NCBI RefSeq assembly: GCF_004210375.1
Contig: NC_134830.1
Span: 65,574,326 to 65,638,325 of the forward strand
DNA from: Tachypleus tridentatus
Taxonomy: Eukaryota > Arthropoda > Merostomata > Xiphosura > Limulidae
Direction: 5' to 3'
Length of the DNA stretch: 64,000 bases
The notes below the pieces were generated by a model that worked only from the letters and a program-made list of their open reading frames with translations, was not told the origin of the DNA and searched no databases. The stretch's first letter is position 1. Every line of letters starts with the position of its first letter. This document shows, in pieces, positions 62,601 through 64,000 of this stretch. Made by a program: the position numbers and the translations under genes.

Positions 62601-63654
62601 AGACAGGTACGTTAAATTCAGTTGTTTCTTTGTGTTCCATGCATTCCTTGGTATCGTAGTGGAAACATCATACTGAAAACGTCAAACATTCAAGGGCTAT
62701 TACAAAATTGGTTTACATTATCATCAATTAGATTTTATTTTTTCCATCGTAATTTTAATTTTCCACTGACGTAGAAAGTAAGTTAACTGTATATTGACTG
62801 CTCCTTTGTTTCTTTCTTTAACGAAAAGCGACATCCGATACGTCTACGGAAATGATTTGAGCCTGAAAAGTTTCTTTACTATTTTATATTTAAATATAAA
62901 AGTAAAAACGAAATGAGCACAGTTCTATTTAATTTCAACTCTCGATCTAGTTGCAATTTGTAAGCTTGTTTTGAACATTAATTGAGAAAAAAGGGGATCT
63001 AACTATTCACAAAATATTTTGATGACAAATGTTTTAAAAGATTTATATTGTTATATATATTTATGTATTACATTTTAAACATCTATAAAAGACTTAATAC
63101 CACTAGCGCACATCATTGTAATATCAAACTAAAATCAAACAGTATATTATTAAATACGAGTTTTATCATTTTCTGAATTATTGTATGTTTACTTCGTGCA
63201 GTTTGGTCTAGCACCATCGGTTGTTGGACTAATATATGTTGTTTCTGGTGGAATGTATTCAGTTGGAACTCTTGTCTGGGGATATATTTATGACAAAACT
63301 GTGAGTATATCAGATTCAATTGATTAATACAGTTATACTCATAAATCTCTTTTATAAAGATGGATTATTATACTTAAATTAAAAAGTAACCACTATGTTT
63401 AAATAAAAAGTCAAGAACATTTCAATTTCGATAAATGATTATACTCAGTTCTTATGAAACAAATTTACAAACTGACACTCCGATCAAAATAAAAGTGCAA
63501 TTTACAATAAACCTCCGATGAATTAAACACACATGCCCTGAGCTTATTTCATTGTTTTTCAGCTTCATTCTTGCTTTCCATTCTATATAAACAACAATAT
63601 TTGCATAACGAGTTTATTACTAATTGGACCTGCACCTTTTCTTCCTCTGAAAAT
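53202..63654 (+). CDS. SLC18B1-like MFS transporter, copy C (5' nine coding exons; 3' end outside window)
   Basis: Probable 12-TM major facilitator of the SLC18B1 / vesicular amine transporter group; members exchange protons for amines or polyamines across vesicle or plasma membranes. Nine exons with consistent phase give 404 codons plus two bases. Residues 1-95 are a hydrophilic, Ser/Glu-rich N-terminus. TM1 follows from about 108 and ends in the family-typical FFPKE at the e1/e2 border. TM2-TM5 lie in e2-e5. Motif C, the antiporter signature, is in e5 (LGPAIGGALYE, about 255-265), followed by TM6 (PFFLIGG) and LLPDT. e7-e9 cover TM7-TM10. Start: a double ATG at 53,202/53,205, chosen because copies A and B keep it; an upstream in-frame ATG at 53,133 is not conserved. 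About 113 residues are expected beyond the window. Substrate cannot be told from sequence. Family assignment is from motif memory, not a search. Confidence 0.82.
54003..54182 (-). repeat. Old SINE, family 1, in intron 1 of copy C
   Basis: Counterpart of the SINEs at 5,125 and 31,850, with the same flanks on both sides. Confidence 0.75.
54757..54852 (+). CDS. Copy C coding exon 2
   Basis: 32 codons, phase 0 on both sides, acceptor TTTTCAG, donor GTAAGT. It encodes the loop after TM1 and the start of TM2 (STQYGLFYGV, LLSPFISKM), matching the family pattern of a YG-x-FG segment followed by SP. Confidence 0.82.
55240..55650. repeat. Repeat R, intron 2 of copy C (right part lost)
   Basis: Positional counterpart of 6,395-7,080; the right third is missing. 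Contains TTCTTATATCCAGTATAGAA. Confidence 0.55.
56875..56948 (+). CDS. Copy C coding exon 3
   Basis: 74 bp: 24 codons plus two bases, acceptor TTTGTAG, donor GTAAGT. Encodes TM3 (LLISGLCLSGCATIFLG). The final GG joins the first base of exon 4 to make Gly. Confidence 0.82.
57045..57225 (-). repeat. Old SINE, family 1, intron 3 of copy C
   Basis: Counterpart of 35,150-35,345, equally decayed: CCTTGAATTTCGCGAAAACT, CACGTTACAGCGCCTCC. Confidence 0.62.
58417..58564 (+). CDS. Copy C coding exon 4
   Basis: 148 bp, acceptor ATTTCAG, donor GTAAGA. Encodes TM4 and adjoining loops (MGRIVQAIGS, TLGYVFIANEF). This is the best-conserved exon of the array: only 4 of 148 bases differ from copy A. Confidence 0.85.
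58890..58990 (+). repeat. Old SINE, family 3, intron 4 of copy C
   Basis: Counterpart of 10,105-10,210, with AATTCGATACCCGTTTTTAG closer to a tRNA B box. Confidence 0.5.
59275..59311. repeat. 37 bp direct repeat, source copy
   Basis: Identical over 37 bp to 59,983-60,019 (begins ACATGTATAACACTCCTGAA). Unit A has a diverged version at the corresponding place (about 10,478), so this copy is at the original site. Confidence 0.93.
59560..59612 (-). repeat. tRNA-like SINE head remnant at the inversion border
   Basis: Reverse complement reads GCCATGGGTCTAATGGTTAG, GGCATTAGGCTCGTAACCTT: a tRNA-like A-box region without a SINE body. It lies on the left border of the inverted segment. Confidence 0.5.
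59753..59950 (+). repeat. SINE, family 1, in the inverted segment of unit C
   Basis: Head CCGGCATGGCCAGGTGGTTA and body to about 59,950. The flank AACTTTCCAGACAAATATGA matches the flank of the 11,518-11,792 SINE. The tail side is replaced by other sequence including the 37 bp duplicate. Confidence 0.82.
59983..60019. repeat. 37 bp direct repeat, second copy inside the inverted segment
   Basis: Exact copy of 59,275-59,311. It stands where the tail side of the SINE would be expected. Unit A has no such sequence at the matching place, so it was added in unit C. Confidence 0.93.
60350..60551. mobile_element. 186 bp insertion with 8 bp target duplication, Penelope-related end sequence
   Basis: Insertion 60,358-60,543 flanked by TTCCAAAA (60,350-60,357 and 60,544-60,551). 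Unit A has a single TTCCAAAA at the matching point. The interior (AACGTTTCGACCTTCTTCGG, GTAACTGACCGGAAGCTGAC) resembles, from memory, end regions of Penelope-like elements. No coding capacity. Confidence 0.65.
61384..61452 (+). CDS. Copy C coding exon 5 (motif C)
   Basis: 23 codons, phase 0 on both sides, donor GTAAAT. Encodes GLGVTLGPAIGGALYE, the motif C antiporter signature in TM5. The acceptor is the AAAG at 61,380-61,383 with only a modest pyrimidine tract. This exon is missing from copies A and B, and lies just right of a segment inverted between units A and C. Confidence 0.8.
62097..62184 (+). CDS. Copy C coding exon 6
   Basis: 88 bp, acceptor TTTTCAG, donor GTGATA. Encodes TM6 (MLPFFLIGGIILCLPA) and the LLPDT that follows. 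Ends in phase 1; the next exon completes a Glu codon. Confidence 0.82.
62467..62606 (+). CDS. Copy C coding exon 7
   Basis: 140 bp, acceptor GAACAG, donor GTACGT. Encodes the central loop (YATQVNKDKVLKI) and TM7 (FIVAMINVLTAFVILGF), ending LESHVRQ. Copy A has LEPHIRQ at the same place. Confidence 0.82.
63202..63300 (+). CDS. Copy C coding exon 8
   Basis: 33 codons, phase 0, acceptor CGTGCAG, donor GTGAGT. Encodes TM8 (VVGLIYVVSGGMYSVGTLVW) and the loop YIYDKT. Confidence 0.82.
63563..63654 (+). CDS. Copy C coding exon 9 (last in window)
   Basis: 92 bp: 30 codons plus two bases, acceptor TTTTTCAG, donor GTAAGT. Encodes TM9 (ICITSLLLIGPAPFLPL). The next exon should lie beyond the window, as copy A's intron 9 is about 2.6 kb. 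Confidence 0.8.
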
Positions 63655-64000
63655 GTAAGTTTTATCTCATGTTATTCATTATTTCGGTAATGTATTTTTA
63701 TATCTCGTATTGTTTACTTGTATTTTCAAACTTATTTTTTCTCTAAAAAGAACAAGAAATACATTTAGCGATTTAGATATCTCTCTAATTCTAAGTTACA
63801 CTAACTCATTTTCTGTCGTTAAGTCACGTTCTTTATTATTTATAATCTTCTTCTGGGTCCATGGGGGAAGGAGAACACTAATAATACACTTTTTGTAATC
63901 AACTCTTTTTCAATCTGAAAACATAAATACACTTTTTATAACTTCCTTTTCAAAATCTGATTATTCATAAACTAATACTAACATTTAAAATTTTAAATCA

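Larger units (their letters stand above)
48790..64000 (+). repeat. Segmental duplication unit C (runs off the window)
   Basis: Third unit. It is collinear with unit A from 468 to about 10,760 and again from 12,016, apart from an inverted segment (59,590-60,860), an extra 800 bp at about 49,853-50,655 and an extra 230 bp at about 51,790-52,020. It carries the only copy of the transporter gene without visible lesions. The right border lies outside the window. Confidence 0.85.

Noticed and set aside
1-64000. CRISPR array, bacterial operon or phage region
   Set aside because: No equal-length spaced repeats, no dense gene order, and introns plus SINEs throughout indicate animal nuclear DNA.

Overview
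This is AT-rich nuclear DNA of an animal: small exons with GT/AG borders, long introns, and many tRNA-derived SINEs, Penelope-type and mariner debris. The main SINE (tRNA-like head, about 200 bp body, CAAA-repeat tail) resembles, from memory, the dominant SINE of horseshoe crab genomes. I therefore lean to a chelicerate, most likely a xiphosuran; no database was searched.

The window is a head-to-tail array of three paralogous units, all reading on the + strand. Each is built around one gene for a 12-TM major facilitator of the SLC18B1 / vesicular amine transporter type (drug:H+ antiporter fold). Unit A (about 468-26,730) holds a nearly full-length but broken copy (4,306-17,944). It has stops in several coding exons, a lost splice acceptor, and no exon for the antiporter signature (motif C). 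Unit B (about 29,815-48,740) holds a heavily deleted pseudogene (30,920-37,860): coding exons 4-12 are gone and a SINE sits inside coding exon 1. Unit C (from about 48,790) holds the only copy open throughout the window (53,202-63,654, nine coding exons, 404 complete codons). Its last exons lie beyond the right edge; by comparison with copy A about four more are expected.

Between units A and B (27,150-29,005) lies a decayed minisatellite of roughly 27 bp half-units rich in alternating purine-pyrimidine GCGC runs. It is interrupted by an internally deleted mariner with clear terminal inverted repeats and a TA target duplication. Downstream of copy A a 3.7 kb stretch absent from unit B carries a Penelope-like reverse transcriptase fragment (21,390-22,330, minus strand). 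Unit B has its own 7.8 kb stretch (40,582-48,400) of SINEs, a dispersed unclassified repeat, a doubtful LINE fragment, and a few exon-like minus-strand pieces (45,808-47,217) that may belong to an unrecognised host gene.

The strongest structural signal is a rearrangement between units A and C. About 1.2 kb (10,770-11,990 in A; 59,590-60,860 in C) is in opposite orientation, the motif C exon next to it survives only in C, and in C an exact 37 bp copy of nearby sequence is embedded in the inverted segment. SINEs shared or private among units give a relative history: early SINEs, then duplication, then private insertions, deletions and decay of A and B.

I found no rRNA, true tRNA gene, CRISPR array or cluster resembling a new defence or biosynthetic system. 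Exon borders were read by eye from codon phase and paralog comparison.
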